NCBI RefSeq assembly: GCF_000499845.2
Contig: NC_023749.2
Coordinates: 12,303,625 to 12,367,624, forward strand
Length of the DNA stretch: 64,000 bases
Source: Phaseolus vulgaris
Taxonomy: Eukaryota > Streptophyta > Magnoliopsida > Fabales > Fabaceae
Direction: 5' to 3'
Shown here: positions 1 to 11,400 of the stretch, piece after piece
Numbering within the stretch: the stretch's first letter is position 1
Layout of the letters: every line of letters starts with the position of its first letter
Notes under the pieces: model-generated
Database searches by the model: none
What the model saw: the letters and a program-made list of their open reading frames with translations, nothing else
What the model was told of the DNA's origin: nothing
Translations under genes and position numbers: made by a program

Positions 1-783
1 CTACATGCACCCCTAGGCCCATTTAACACACTTTCGTTGACCTACCAGGCCATATACGAAAGATTATATCAATACACGATTGAGAGTTAATATGCACGTA
101 CCTGAGCTTAGTCACGTACCTCTCGACCCAACAACTGAGTTGACCTGCCTGTCATAGATGCCGATGCCCGAACTCCGAAAATTGAGCTCTACAGACTCTG
201 GTCCACTACAATATTATTAATATAATTTATATTACTAATAATATTAATATCATTTATATTACCAATAATATTAATATCATTTATATTACTAATATCATTT
301 ATATTATTAATATCATTTATATCATTAATAATATTAATATCATTTATATTATTAAATATTGTAAATATTATTAAGTATTGTTAATATTATTAAGTATTGT
401 TAATATTATTAATATTAAAAATACTAGAGAACACATGCGCTCTCTCACCTGTGTATCCATATTTTTTCTTTATTCGTAACAAAAGTTGTTACCGCAAGAG
501 GTAACCTAGCGACACTCTATAAAAGGGACTCAAGATCCCTGGTTATGGTACGTTGTTTCTAACGCTTGGCTAACACTTTACTAAGCATTAAATTAGATAC
601 TTCTTGTTTATTATAGCCTTGTACTGACTTTATCGTCGGAGTGCGATCGACCATCAGGGCACACTCTGTTTTAACAGGAACAATGTCCAGACATTAAGGA
701 AAGCACGAGTTCCACCACGAGGCAGACGAAGTCTGAGCTTGCCTACAAAAGTCTACTGGCGACCAAGTCAACCGACAAGAACA
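1..783 (+). mobile_element. 5' LTR (possibly cut by window edge) of an old Tat-type Ty3/gypsy element
   Basis: The stretch ends in CA directly before a primer-binding-like site and lies upstream of a gag reading frame, so it is the 5' LTR. It has a TATA box (TATAAAA, 518-524) preceded by a GTTACC/GGTAAC hairpin (488-493 with 500-505). Further down, GTCGGAGTGCGATCG is shared almost exactly with the downstream part of the young element's LTR (GTCGGAGTGCGATCGGC near 22334), which supports kinship. The left end is not defined and may lie outside the window. An AT-rich minisatellite occupies 207-425. No matching 3' LTR is present downstream. Confidence 0.7.
207..425. repeat. AT-rich minisatellite inside the LTR
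   Basis: Degenerate tandem copies of a roughly 25-bp unit made of ATTAATATCATTTATATTA and close variants. The reverse complement of this unit is the unit seen at 2456-2675, so the two arrays are inverted relative to each other. The array interrupts otherwise mixed-composition LTR sequence. Confidence 0.8.
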
Positions 784-803
784 TTTGGCTCCCACCAGGG
801 GCC
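784..803 (+). other. Primer-binding site of the first Tat-type element
   Basis: TTTGGCTCCCACCAGGGGCC follows the LTR-terminal CA immediately. It matches, with a few changes, the GGCGCCCACCGTGGGGC site of the young element (22484-22500), a form typical of Tat-lineage elements. tRNA identity was not determined. Confidence 0.65.
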
Positions 804-852
804 CGATAAAACTAGCTCCCATCCACATTTGTGATTGAAGCTACTGAGCAGC

Positions 853-2458
853 ATGAGGACAATTAGACAAGGTCCCATAAGATCAGAAGGAGGCGACGAC
901 CTCACTATACAACAACTTATGGAGAACTTCATCGCTCTCCAAGAGTCGGTGACGACATCTAAGGCCGAATAGGCTCACAGGGAAGAACAGTTCAGGATCG
1001 AGCTGGACGCTTCGCGTGTCACCAATGATGAGTTACGCAAAACCAACGAGGAGTTGCGTAGGGATTTACAAAGTTTGGGAGAACGCTCCATGGGAGAGCA
1101 GATCCATCCTACCCGAAAGAGAACCCGTCCAATGCCCTTCTCGCAGGCAATCATGGAGGTTGAGGTACCAATGAACTTCGTGACTCCTAAAATTACGTTC
1201 ACAGGTACAGAATATCCAGAGGCTCATCTCAAGGCTTTCCATGCCCAGATGATGATTTTGGGAGGCACAGACGCTATGCACTGTAAGTTACTCATGGGAA
1301 CGTTTACGGGTACGACACTGCGCTGGTTCATTGGCCTCCCAGATGGCCACATAACTTCGTCCAACCAATTCTCTACGTTGTTCAGGGAACAATTTATTGT
1401 CAACCAGGCTCCACCCCTTGTTCCCTTCGATCTATTTGAGGTGAAGCAAAGGCAAGGAGAGCCTTTAAAGGATTTCCTGAACCGGTTTGGTGCATTTGTG
1501 GCAGAGCTCAACACCCAGGATGAAGCTTTGATGCTCTACGCCTTTGTGCGAGGGGTTGTGTCAGGACCATTCGGCGATTCTTTGATAAGAAGTTGACCAA
1601 GGACTTTCGGTGAGATCAGGCGGCGAGCTATTGCCCACATCGCCGCGAAGGAAACTGTGACAACGAAGTGCGAGAACGCAGGTGCTGGGCAATACAAGCC
1701 ACACGATGGAAGTCGTACCCAACCCATGAGGGTACACGAAACTGCAACGGAGAAGAGGTCGTCGGTGCGGGGGACGCCTTACGAGTCAAAGTCGATAAAC
1801 GACCAACCTTATTGACCCAAGTTCAAGGTGTCGTACAAGGAGTTGCTTGCCTTGCCCGACATAGTGAGCAAACTAACATTTCCCCCAAAGACAGACAAGG
1901 TTTTGGGGTCAGGTAAAAATACTTGGTGCGAGTTCCACAATGCCTTTGGGCAAGATATGAAAAATTGCATAATCCTTAAGTATCAGTTGTTAGGGCTGAT
2001 GAAGGTAGGCCTTCTGCAAGATTATTTGGTGGGAGGTCAGGAGGAATGAAAGCAAGAATCGTCATCGAAGGAGCAGAGGCTTGAGGTGCCTATCCATGGC
2101 GAAATCAACACCATCTCTGGAGGATTTTTCAAAGGAGGTTGCACCGCTACCCAACGGAAGAAATATGCAAGGGAGGTAATGACAATGGGGGCGCCTGGGC
2201 GTGTGATCAGCCCGCCGAGCCCGACCTATGCTTCACTCATACTGACTTGAGGGGCGTGGTCCCCCATGATAATGATCCAGTGGTGATCTCGATGGTCACC
2301 GCATGGAGAAGGGTACACCGGGTCTCGTTGACCAAGGGAGCTCAGCAGATGTGATGTTTTGGTCAACATTCAACAAACTACAATTGTCACCAGATCGATT
2401 GTTTGTATGGTTTTGCAGGCAATTAGGTGGAAGTAAGGGGACATGTGGAGTTAAAGAC
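853..2458 (+). pseudogene. Broken gag-protease of a Tat-type Ty3/gypsy element
   Basis: Translation from the ATG at 853 aligns with the N-terminal third of the intact polyprotein at 22848-28301: a coiled N-terminus, then the retrotransposon gag domain (for example PMPFSQAI, EAHLKAFHAQMM, DYLVGGQEE), then the protease region (VVPHDNDPVVIS, SSADVMFW). The frame is broken by an in-frame TAG at 970, a stop just after LIRS near 1594, a frame change near 1640, a stop at 2047 and further shifts around 2200-2420. The longest uninterrupted piece is the 180-residue gag frame at 1054-1596. Homology ends near 2458 in the protease, where an AT-rich minisatellite begins; reverse transcriptase, RNase H, integrase and 3' LTR are absent. 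It cannot encode a working product. Confidence 0.88.
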
Positions 2459-2675
2459 AATATTAATAATTTTTATAGTATTAATAATATTTACAATATT
2501 TAATAATATTAATAATTTAAATGATATTAATAATATAAATGATATTAATATTATTAATAATATAAATGATATTAATATTATTAATAATATAAATGATATT
2601 AATAATAATATTATAAATGATATTAATATTATTAATAATTATTATTATTATTGTAATAAAAATCATAATATGACA
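2456..2675. repeat. AT-rich minisatellite, inverted copy of the one at 207-425
   Basis: Tandem AATATAAATGATATTAAT-type units, the reverse complement of the array in the LTR at 207-425. It starts abruptly inside the protease homology and replaces the rest of the element. Short frames on both strands here are repeat artefacts. Confidence 0.8.
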
Positions 2676-2679
2676 AGTG

Positions 2680-3170
2680 GTTGAAATTTTTTTGTTCATT
2701 TAAGGGACTTGGCTTTAAACTCAACTCGCTTTAAGAGGGACAAGTCATCTCTAGGGTGTGCATTTGTGTGTTGTGTCAGTTTTGTGCGTGAGATATTTTT
2801 TCTTCTTTCAAAATATTATATTATATTTTCATCTTTAAGAATATTATATTTTTTTCTCAACAAAATATTTTTGTTACAATTAAAAGTTATCTTCCATAAT
2901 AACTATTTAAATATTCCGTGGTTTTTTTTTTTATAGAGAAATAGCTTAATGTAAAATATGTACATTTTATCACAAAAAGAAAGAACTTATATTAAGCAAG
3001 TAGTTAAAATCTTTTTTCAAATAAATAATAAATTACACATATTTCAGTCCAATGTACAAGGTAAATAAACAAGAGATCCCAAATTTAAATATTTTATTGT
3101 TGAAAAAAATAAAGTTTTTTTTGTTTTGTTTCTGAACAACTAAAAGTAAAGTTTTTTTCTTGAGAAGATG
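2680..3170. other. AT-rich stretch between the element remnant and the F-box gene
   Basis: Long T and A runs with no convincing coding frame. The part nearest 3170 is probably the 3' UTR of the minus-strand F-box gene; no single polyadenylation signal can be chosen among the many AATAAA-like strings. Confidence 0.5.
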
Positions 3171-6100
3171 CTACTGAAATGCGACTTTTGCATTAGAAGA
3201 AGCCCAAGAGAACCCCATCATTTGTGACCTTATTTTTTGTCGCCTAAGAGTGTCTCTTGCGTTGCAATGTCCTGTGTGTAATACCATTTCTTCCAATGCT
3301 TTTCCATGCTTAAGGAGAAACTTTGCAAGTGCAACTTCATTCTCATAATCAAGAAATCCATGGATTTTGACTACTTTCAAGTGTTGTAGAAAAGACTCCA
3401 GAGTTCTGATCTGAGACTCCCAATACTGCTCTCCCTCAGAGATAGTCATGTCCCACAAGTCTCTATTCCATTCCTGAATTCGATGAAAAAGGATAATCAA
3501 ACTCCGATGAATTCTGCAGATGAGGAAGCTTGAAATAATTAACAGTAAATGTTAGTATATGGCTTACTTTTCTTTCAATCCTATGTTCGTGAATGATCTT
3601 CAGAATCAAAGTGTTGAGAGTGGGAGAGCTCTTGAAAAGACATGTCAATCCCGGAATATTGCTTTTGTTGAAACCAGTTTGCAGTTCTAAATGTTTCAGA
3701 TCATAAAAGGGCTGAAAAAGGAGGTGATTATTTGATAGAATCTGCAGGTAGTCAAAGAAAGAAAGTGATGAAGGTTGCAAATCTATGTATTTCACAGTCA
3801 ACAGTTAAATGCAAAAAAACAGATATTCTTGTATATAAGTTCATCAATGGACTATAATCATGAATCAAAGTTAAATATTGCTCTACTATATGGTTGTAAA
3901 GAAGTTATAAATCAATCTATCAACTTGATTAACTCAAATTAATCCAATTTTTTTATGTGACATTGATCAATTATCCAACTAAAATTGGATTAAGTAACCA
4001 CTTTATGAATTTGAAATTCAACTCAACCTAATTTACCTATAAGTTATAACAAAAATATTATTTATATAATAATTTTATTATTTAAAAACAATTTTATATT
4101 TGATTAGAATATGAATATTGTGTTCTATAAATATTATTATGAGTAAATATTTCAAACCAAATGCTATTATAAAAATATATTCCGCATGTTACATCTTCTT
4201 TTGGATTATATTTCATGAGTTATGAAATATATTTATGGTTATTATTTTGATATCTCAGTATTTTAAGAATTGTTATTTGTGTTCACATTTTAAATAGTGG
4301 TGTTACCTAATAAAATTATATAATACAAGAGTTTGTTTAAGGGCTAAAAACGTGACAATATTTTGTTAATTATTCAACTTAATGATCCAAATTAATTCGA
4401 TCCAATCATAGTTAGGTTATGTTGAATTATTAAAAAAAAATACCAACTCAATAAACATTATTATGTTGGACTGAAGATTAAACTAAATACAACCCAATTC
4501 AACCAACAGAATTACTAGCATTCCTATTAAGGAATGTATATTCACAAAAATCCAAAACTTTAAAGAGAATAAATTCCTAAAGTGTTTCCTTTATTTATTT
4601 AATTAATTCATTGTCAAAAAAAATTAAATATACATTTTTTTTCGATGTATACTATAAAGTTTCCCCCTAAAATATAACCGTAATCTTCATTGCTAAGCAG
4701 ATCTTAATCCAAATAGATAATGATGTAACTTCTTTGACATTAAAGAAACAAACTAAACAATAGGTGAATCAATTTTATGTTAAGATTTCCCGAGATTTTG
4801 AAATGTGCTTAAGATTTAAAATTCATTTTTATTCAATAGTTTTTAATATGATTAAAAATATGAATAAACTTCTCCATAAATATTTTAAGAAAATAAAATA
4901 AATTTCTACATAAACTATTTTTTTAAAACTTTTTTATTATCTTTTAAAGTATATTGACAACCCATGTATAAAATAATTTTAATTTATAAAAGCATGTATT
5001 TCTCTTTTTTTTCTTCATATTCTTTTTCTCTAAAAGTACTTCTGAGTACGCAGTAAATAAGAAAAATGTTACAACAGAAGAAAGGGTACTACTAGCTAAG
5101 GTATAATGGGATATTATGAGTTGGAACTATTGTAATTTGGAAATTCAAAAAATCTAGAAAAAAAAGGAAAAATGTGTTTTTTTTCTTCTAATTATAGTAG
5201 AGTAATTTTTTCAGTTTTTACTAAAATATAATTGTTTTTGAAAAAAATTACAGATATAAAAAAGTTGTACACGACATTATTTTGATGTATCATAGATCAT
5301 GTCACAATAACTTCATAATAGAATCGTGTTGACACGACTTTTCCATATTCATAATTTTTTTTAAAAAATAACTTTATTTTAGTAAAAAAAAAGGATAAAA
5401 AATCCAAAAAAGAATAAAATTTCTTTTACAAAACTAGTATATCATTATCTAATTAGTTAAAATCAGTCTAGTAACGCATAGCAAATTTTTATATATTTTT
5501 TTATCTATATAAAACTATAAATCTAATTAGAAGATAACATTTGTAATATTTCATCTATGTTTTATACTTTGTTTTCTCACACAATGAGAAGCATATAGAT
5601 AAGTGACTTTTTTTATATCTTTTGAGAAATAAGATAAGTGAGTTTTAAGTATTAAAAAGAGTAAATTAAACATAGATTGATACAAACAAATTGAGCATTA
5701 CTCTTGCAGAATACTGAAAAGTTTCATATATTTGAGTGTGATCCTAAAGAGAAAATGAAGTTTACCTCAATAGTTTGCCTTTCAAGAGACAAGGAACGCA
5801 CACGAGATAGTCCAGATAATAGATCAACAGCACTTTGAAGCTTACTCCGACTATTATCTCTTGTCAATAAATAGAAACCAACTGTGACCTCATGCAACAA
5901 ATTCGAAGGCTCAAACATAGCCATGTCAGTGACAGCATTATGCTGCCAACACAAATGCTCAAGCTTGGGTGCATTGATTTTTACCCAACTCTGGTCACTA
6001 TAGGCATCAAAACATCTCACCAATCTCATTCTCTCAAGTTTTGCACATGAGATGTCCAAACCCTCTAGCTCATAACATTTCTCTAAGTTGAAATCTTCAA

Positions 6101-6821
6101 GAGCCCTACATCCAACATGAAGATATTTTAACCCGAAGCATGCATCAAGGTTGAGAGTTTTAAGAAGAGGAAAGGACGATTCAGAGAACAAATCAGTGAG
6201 AGAAGGTTGGTTGTTCAAAATAACTACCGAAAGAGACAAGGTTTGAAGAGATCGAAAGCCATGCCTCATAACTGATGATGGAGGCAATCGAAAACCTGAT
6301 TTTAGTTTCAAAACCCTTAAAGATTCACTCCCAATAACACATCTAGGAAAGTTGAAGTAATCATCTGTACACACTGTTGACGCTTCAATATCAAGTTCTC
6401 TAACGTTATGCCTAATAGCCCTACGAATCAAACCATTTAACCGTGAAAAACTCAAACGTGCACGAAAACAAAGAACCCTAATGTCTGAGTGTTTGTCACG
6501 CATGGAGAGAACTTGTGAGACGAAATCCATCCGTGACAAATCCAAAGGTTGCCTTGGCTTTTCAAACTCCACAAATTTAACATTTTTGGAAGAGATTTGA
6601 AACGGGTCAAGGGTTCTGAAATCAAGGTCAGGAAAAGTGCACCATAAATGTTTCCATCGTTTGGAAAGAATGCTCATTTGTGCAACACATTTTATGGGAA
6701 GTAAGAAAAGCATATGATGAAGAACTGCATCAGGGAGATCACTGATCCGATCCGTGGCTGCTTTGGCATCGTTCGCTACAATTTGAGCCATTTTCTTGCG
6801 TTTTGCAGATCTTGTTTCCAT
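3171..6821 (-). CDS. F-box/LRR/FBD protein gene, three exons, probably frameshifted in the last exon
   Basis: F-box proteins are substrate adaptors of SCF (SKP1-cullin) ubiquitin ligases; the FBD subfamily is large and fast-evolving in plants, and no substrate can be inferred here. Exon 1 is 6821-5766 (352 codons): a basic N-terminus, an F-box at about residues 25-64 (RISDLPDAVLHHMLFLLPIK), then degenerate leucine-rich repeats to about residue 300. It ends at GAG|GTAAAC, phase 0. Exon 2 is 3741-3568 (58 codons, after CTGCAG), continuing the LRR with KHLELQTGFNKSNIPGL. A 54-bp segment (3567-3514) has GT, TACTAAC and TGCAG signals but is short for a plant intron, and reading through it is in frame either way. 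The last exon carries the FBD domain (QEWNRDLWDMTISEGEQYW, then VKIHGFLDYENEVALAKFLL) to the stop at 3171. The incoming frame stops after NSGME; the FBD lies in another frame. Removing one T from the T5 run near 3487-3491 would join them, so this is a recent pseudogene, an allele lacking FBD, or a base error. Confidence 0.8.
3742..5765 (-). other. Long intron 1 of the F-box/FBD gene
   Basis: About 2.0 kb between the GAG|GTAAAC donor and the TACCTGCAG acceptor. Very AT-rich, with no coding frame and no recognisable transposon ends. Such an intron is long for this family and could hold old repeat material, but I cannot identify any. Confidence 0.6.
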
Positions 6822-8362
6822 TGGATCATCTCCCTGTGGTTGCTTCTTTAGTTACGCAATGATATCAGTATTTTTGTTGGTTTGTACGTTCCATCTTTCT
6901 TGATCCTCAGATTTCGAAATTTTCAAAAGTCAACACAGTGAAATAGGAGAGTTTGTTTTAGATCTGAAAAATTATTCTGTTATGCACACAATCACCAAAC
7001 CTATTATAACAGTCTAAAGACTCGGAAGTTCGTTTTACAAAAAAATTGTGAAAATAACGAGTCATTTCTCAACTTTATTTCATCAAACTAGTTTTTAAGC
7101 TATGGTTAACGTAGTCTTCTTCTATACCTTTCTCCAAGTACTTATCTTGGTGATTATATGTAATTAAGTTCGTTACAATTATATCCATATGATACTTATA
7201 AATTGAAAGTATATAAACTACAACAAAACTAAAAGAGAACAAATTAAAAGAAAGGAAGGTAAAGAAAATATATGTCAAAAAAATAATAGTTTGATATGAA
7301 TGTTTTTTTTTATTTAATTATTTGAATAATATAAGTTAAATTTAGGAGATTCTAACCGAGAAGGGAAAATCAAACGTTTTAAGTTATATTTTAATTTATA
7401 TAATCAAAGTAAGTATATTTTATTTAATAGTTTGGACTAAATTCTAGTTTAGTTGTAACATCCTCGTTATGGTCATCCTGCAACATTATATGTTTATGTG
7501 TAACACATTATTATCACAGTTGATAAAAGACGTAGAAACATACAAAACAAGTAAGATAGAATTTTAAAAACAAACTTATGTAGATGCCTCTATTAAAATT
7601 AATATATATTTTAAAGTGATAATTCATACATTTCAACCAAGTCTCGTCTATATACTTTCATAGATTTAATCTAAATTTATTCATTAAACATCTATCGGAA
7701 ATCAAATGTCTATCTCTAAATCAAAAGGCTACATAATGTCATGATACATCACAAACACTTTACTTTATTTTCATAAGACTCATGTGTTGAATTAGATTTA
7801 GATATTTGCGTATATCATATTACTTTCACTAAGTTATCACTACAATAAAGTTGCATAACATGAACCCGGTCCACTCATATGATACGGTAAATCTATGGGA
7901 CTTACCGGACACAGTTTTTTTTCATACCAAAGACTAAGTCATAGAAACCTCATTTGTCTCTCACCACCTGATATTTTCATCTGTGATTCCAATATCACTA
8001 GAGTTAGAATATTTTCTTTGAGAATCTTCAATTCAATACATCTCAACATAGTATTCCCTCTTGCAAATAATCATGTTTCCATAAATCATATATTTTATCA
8101 CAACCATAACATCATACACTCTCATTTCATCTTTTAATTACTAATATTATCCTTTATTCATCATCTCTCACATTTAATAACATTAACCCAAATTGATCAA
8201 AAATATAATAATCTGATAAATTAATAAACAAATTTTAGCATTTAGAAACATTTAAAAATCTTGTTTTTCAAAGTTTAGAAATTACTCTTTCGCTCAGCCA
8301 ACACTTTGACTCATTTAGCAAATTAAGCACGTGTTACAATTTGCCCAGCCAAAGGCTTCAAC
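6822..8362. other. Intergenic, upstream of the F-box gene
   Basis: The first few hundred bases should contain the 5' UTR and promoter of the minus-strand F-box gene; I cannot point to a clear TATA box. The rest is AT-rich. Open frames at 7075-7278 (minus) and 7895-8137 (plus) have no recognisable domain and look like chance frames. Confidence 0.5.
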
Positions 8363-8565
8363 ATGCCCATTGAACTTTAGTTTCCCAGTGAAAATTTTGT
8401 TCGCCCAACTACTAAAGTATTCGTCCAATGACTATATATATTGGGAGTTTTGATAAAAATCACTCGTTGAGCGAGAACTTACTCCACCTGCATGCCCATT
8501 GAATTTAGTTGTCCAGTGAAAATTATGCTCGCCCAACAACCAAAGTATTTTTCTAATGACTATAC
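8363..8565. repeat. Direct duplication of about 75 bp, two copies 129 bp apart
   Basis: The segment from TGCCCATTGAA through CCAGTGAAAATT and CGCCCAAC to AATGACTATA occurs at about 8363-8440 and again at about 8492-8567 with scattered substitutions. Between the copies lies TCGTTGAGCGAGAAC, related to the palindromes at 12.8-13.2 kb. The second copy abuts the LINE remnant. Confidence 0.65.
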
Positions 8566-11226
8566 CCTTGTGGGGTGTATGTATAAAATTGTCTTTGAAA
8601 TCCTTTCCTCGAGGTTGAAAAGGGTATTAGACAAAGTTATTGATTATAGGCAATATGTCTTTCTTGAAGGAAGGGGGTTGTTGTGTGTTGGTAGCTAGTG
8701 AGACCCTTGAGGAAGGAAGGAGGAAAAACAAAGAACGTGTTCTATTTAAGGTGGATTATGAGAAAGCCTATGATTCGGTAAGTTAGGAGTTTATATATTA
8801 TATGTTAGGAAGATTGGGTTTATGTGAAAAGTGGATTGAATGGATAAAGAATTTCCAAGAATCTTATTTGATTTCAACGCTAGTAAATGGTAGCCCAACT
8901 ACTAAATTCAAACCAAAAAACGGTCTAAGGTAAGGGGACCCTTTACCCTTCCTCTTTCTTATTGCGGCCGAGGGGCTAGTAGGGGTGGTTAGACAGGCGA
9001 AAGAGAAGAAGTTTGTGGAGAGCATTGAGGTTGGTGAAAGACAGATAAATGTGAGTATGTTGCAATACCCAGAGTGTTATGACTTTAAAAACAATTCTAA
9101 AGTGTTTTGAACTCGTCTTTGGTCTTAAAATTAATTATTCTAAGAGTAAGGTTGATGGAGTGGGTGAACGCTAATCACATTGTGTTCTTTGCAACAATCC
9201 TTAATTGTGGAATTATGAAGGCCCTTTTACTTATCTGGGGTGACTGTAGGAGGGAATCATAAGAGGCGTGCTTTCTAGGAAGGGGTGTTTGATAAGTTAC
9301 AAAGCAGACTGGGATCCTGGAAAGGTAAATTCCTTTCTTTGGCTGGCATATTATGCCTCATCAAGTTTTTCCTTACCTCCTTACCACTTTTCTACATTTC
9401 TGTTTTTCGTAAGTTGGTTACTATGGTGAAGTAAACAAGGATACAAAAAGAACTTTTTGTGGGGTTGTGGTTCAAAGGGTAGGAAAATAGTCTGGGTGCC
9501 ATGGGATAAGGTTTGCGAGTCGAAAGATAAAGTTGGTTTAGGGGTTATAGATATAAGAAGGTTTAATTATGCTTTTTTGGGTAAACGGATTTGGAGACCT
9601 AAGTCTGAAAAGAGCATTTTTTAGAAAGAGATTTTAGATTCGAAATAGGGTGGTTGGAGAAATTTAAGGTCCCAGGTTAGTATTAATAAGGAATCTTTAT
9701 GGTGGAGGTACCTTAGGAAAATATGGAATTTAGTGGAATCGGGTAACAATTTTGAAGACAAAGGAATGTGGGTAGTAGGAGATGGGAAAGAAATTAGGTT
9801 TTGGGATGATAAGTGGGTGGATAATGAATCCTTAATGAAAAATTCCCTAGGTTGTTTTCGGTCTCTTTAGATGTTGGTTGCACCTTATCACATATTGGTG
9901 AATGGATTAATAATAGTTGGTCGTGGAAGTTGGGGTGGAGAATGACTCTCTTTGTGTGGGAATCTAGTCAAGCTTATCAATTACTGCAATTATTGGATAA
10001 CAAGATAGAGGTTAGTGGAAAAGGGTGAAGATATGGTTGATAACTGGATTTGGAGGGATGCAGTGTTCTTTGTGAAGGTAGCTTATAATTCTCTAAAGGG
10101 GGATGAGCAATTCGTTTTTGGGGATTTCTTTGTGGATTTTTGGAAGTTAAAGACTTTACCTTTGACGCAAGTTACAACATGGAGGGTGTTGACTAATACA
10201 ATTGCTACTAAGGACAATCTCCTAGGACGTGGCATTGCTCTGATATGCAATCATTGTCCCTTGTATGGTGAGGAAAAGGAAACGATAAATCATCTCTTCT
10301 TCTAGTGTAAGGTATCTTGGAGAATTTGGGGTCTCTATTTTAAGTGGGTAGGGTTCTACTCGATGTACCATTATGATGCACAAATGCATTTTATGTTGTT
10401 TAACACTGGTATGAAGGAAGCTTCTAATAGATGTTGGGGGGATCTAGGTAGAAGTTATAGGTGAAATTTGGAATCATAGTTATAGGTGTATCTTTAAGAA
10501 TGGGAGAGTAGATCTTTTAGAGGTTTTTACTGTGGTTCAAAGGAAATCTTGGTCTTGGGTTACAGATAAGGAAAGATTGACAGACTTCTCTTACTCGGAT
10601 TGGTGCATGGATCTCATGTGTTTTATGAAGTATTTGAAAAAATGATGTTTGTGGATTGTATATCTAATCTCTTGTCCAGGATTGGAAGGTTTGTTGTATT
10701 CTCCAGTGCAGGTTTATGTTTATGTAGACTTTTGTTGCTTTGGAAAGAGTATTTTGGCTCCCGGTTGACTTAACTTGTTTAGTGTGTTGGTAAAGATTCT
10801 TGTTTTAAAGAAGGAGAAGATTGTAGGATGGCTTCTTGTATGGGGTGTTCTCATGTTGCGTAGGTTTTTGGCCTTGCTATTTTGGGTGAGGGTTATTTGT
10901 TTGTCTTGTCATTGGGGTGAGGGTTAATTGTGGGTTTTTTGTTGTTATTAGGGGGTGTTTCTTGTGTAATGTTTTCGTTTTCACTTGCAGCTGGAAGGTA
11001 GTTAGGGTCTTATTAAGGTCTTCTGAGGCTTGATGTATTTGTTTTTTATTGTTCTTATCTTTTTTCTTTCCTTTTTGTTTTTTTTAGGCTTGACTTGTTG
11101 ATTTATAGAGTTTGATGGAACCTATGTTGGTTAGGTGTTAGTTTAGCCTTGGTCATTTTTTGTATAAGTGTTTGGACACCCCTGAAGTATCTCATTTTAT
11201 TTTATTTATTCTTTGCTAATAAAAAA
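8564..11226 (+). pseudogene. Decayed L1-type LINE (non-LTR retrotransposon), 5' truncated
   Basis: Pieces of a LINE ORF2 follow each other in several frames. The reverse transcriptase start is LVGCMYKIVFEILSSRLKRV and YRQYVFLEGRGLL, followed by VDYEKAYDSV, then KPKNGLR and GDPLPFLFLIAAEGLVGVV near 8915-8985. The YADD catalytic box expected near 9060 is lost. About 1 kb downstream is the zinc-binding RT-associated domain (LTQVTTWRVLTNTIATKD, CNHCPLYGEEKETINHLFF, about 10165-10305) and then a tail of the IWNHSYRCIFKNGRVDLLE type. Many stops and frame changes make it non-functional. The 3' end is a short A run after GCTAATAAAAAA at 11214-11226. Its first bases correspond to the middle of an RT domain, so it was truncated on insertion. 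I could not identify a target duplication. Confidence 0.87.
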
Positions 11227-11400
11227 CGGTTTAATTACCTCTTTGGTCCCTACATTTAAGGTCAATATTCAATTTACTACAGTGATTTTTAAAAAAATCA
11301 ATTTGGTCCCAAGTTTTTTTAAAAAGTATGCAATTTGGTCTCTTTTGTTAGATTGTCATGAACGACATTAACTAGTGAGTATGTGGCATACAGAGTGACA
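11227..11400. other. Sequence resembling the end of a Mutator-like or MITE DNA transposon
   Basis: GGTTTAATTACCTCTTTGGT followed by repeated AATTTGGTCCC phrases is the style of terminal sequence common in legume Mutator-like elements and MITEs. I searched by eye for the inverted partner and found none, so this is at most one surviving end. Confidence 0.3.

Noticed and set aside
2427..2699. Asn/Ile-rich frames on both strands
   Set aside because: They are translations of the AT-rich minisatellite.
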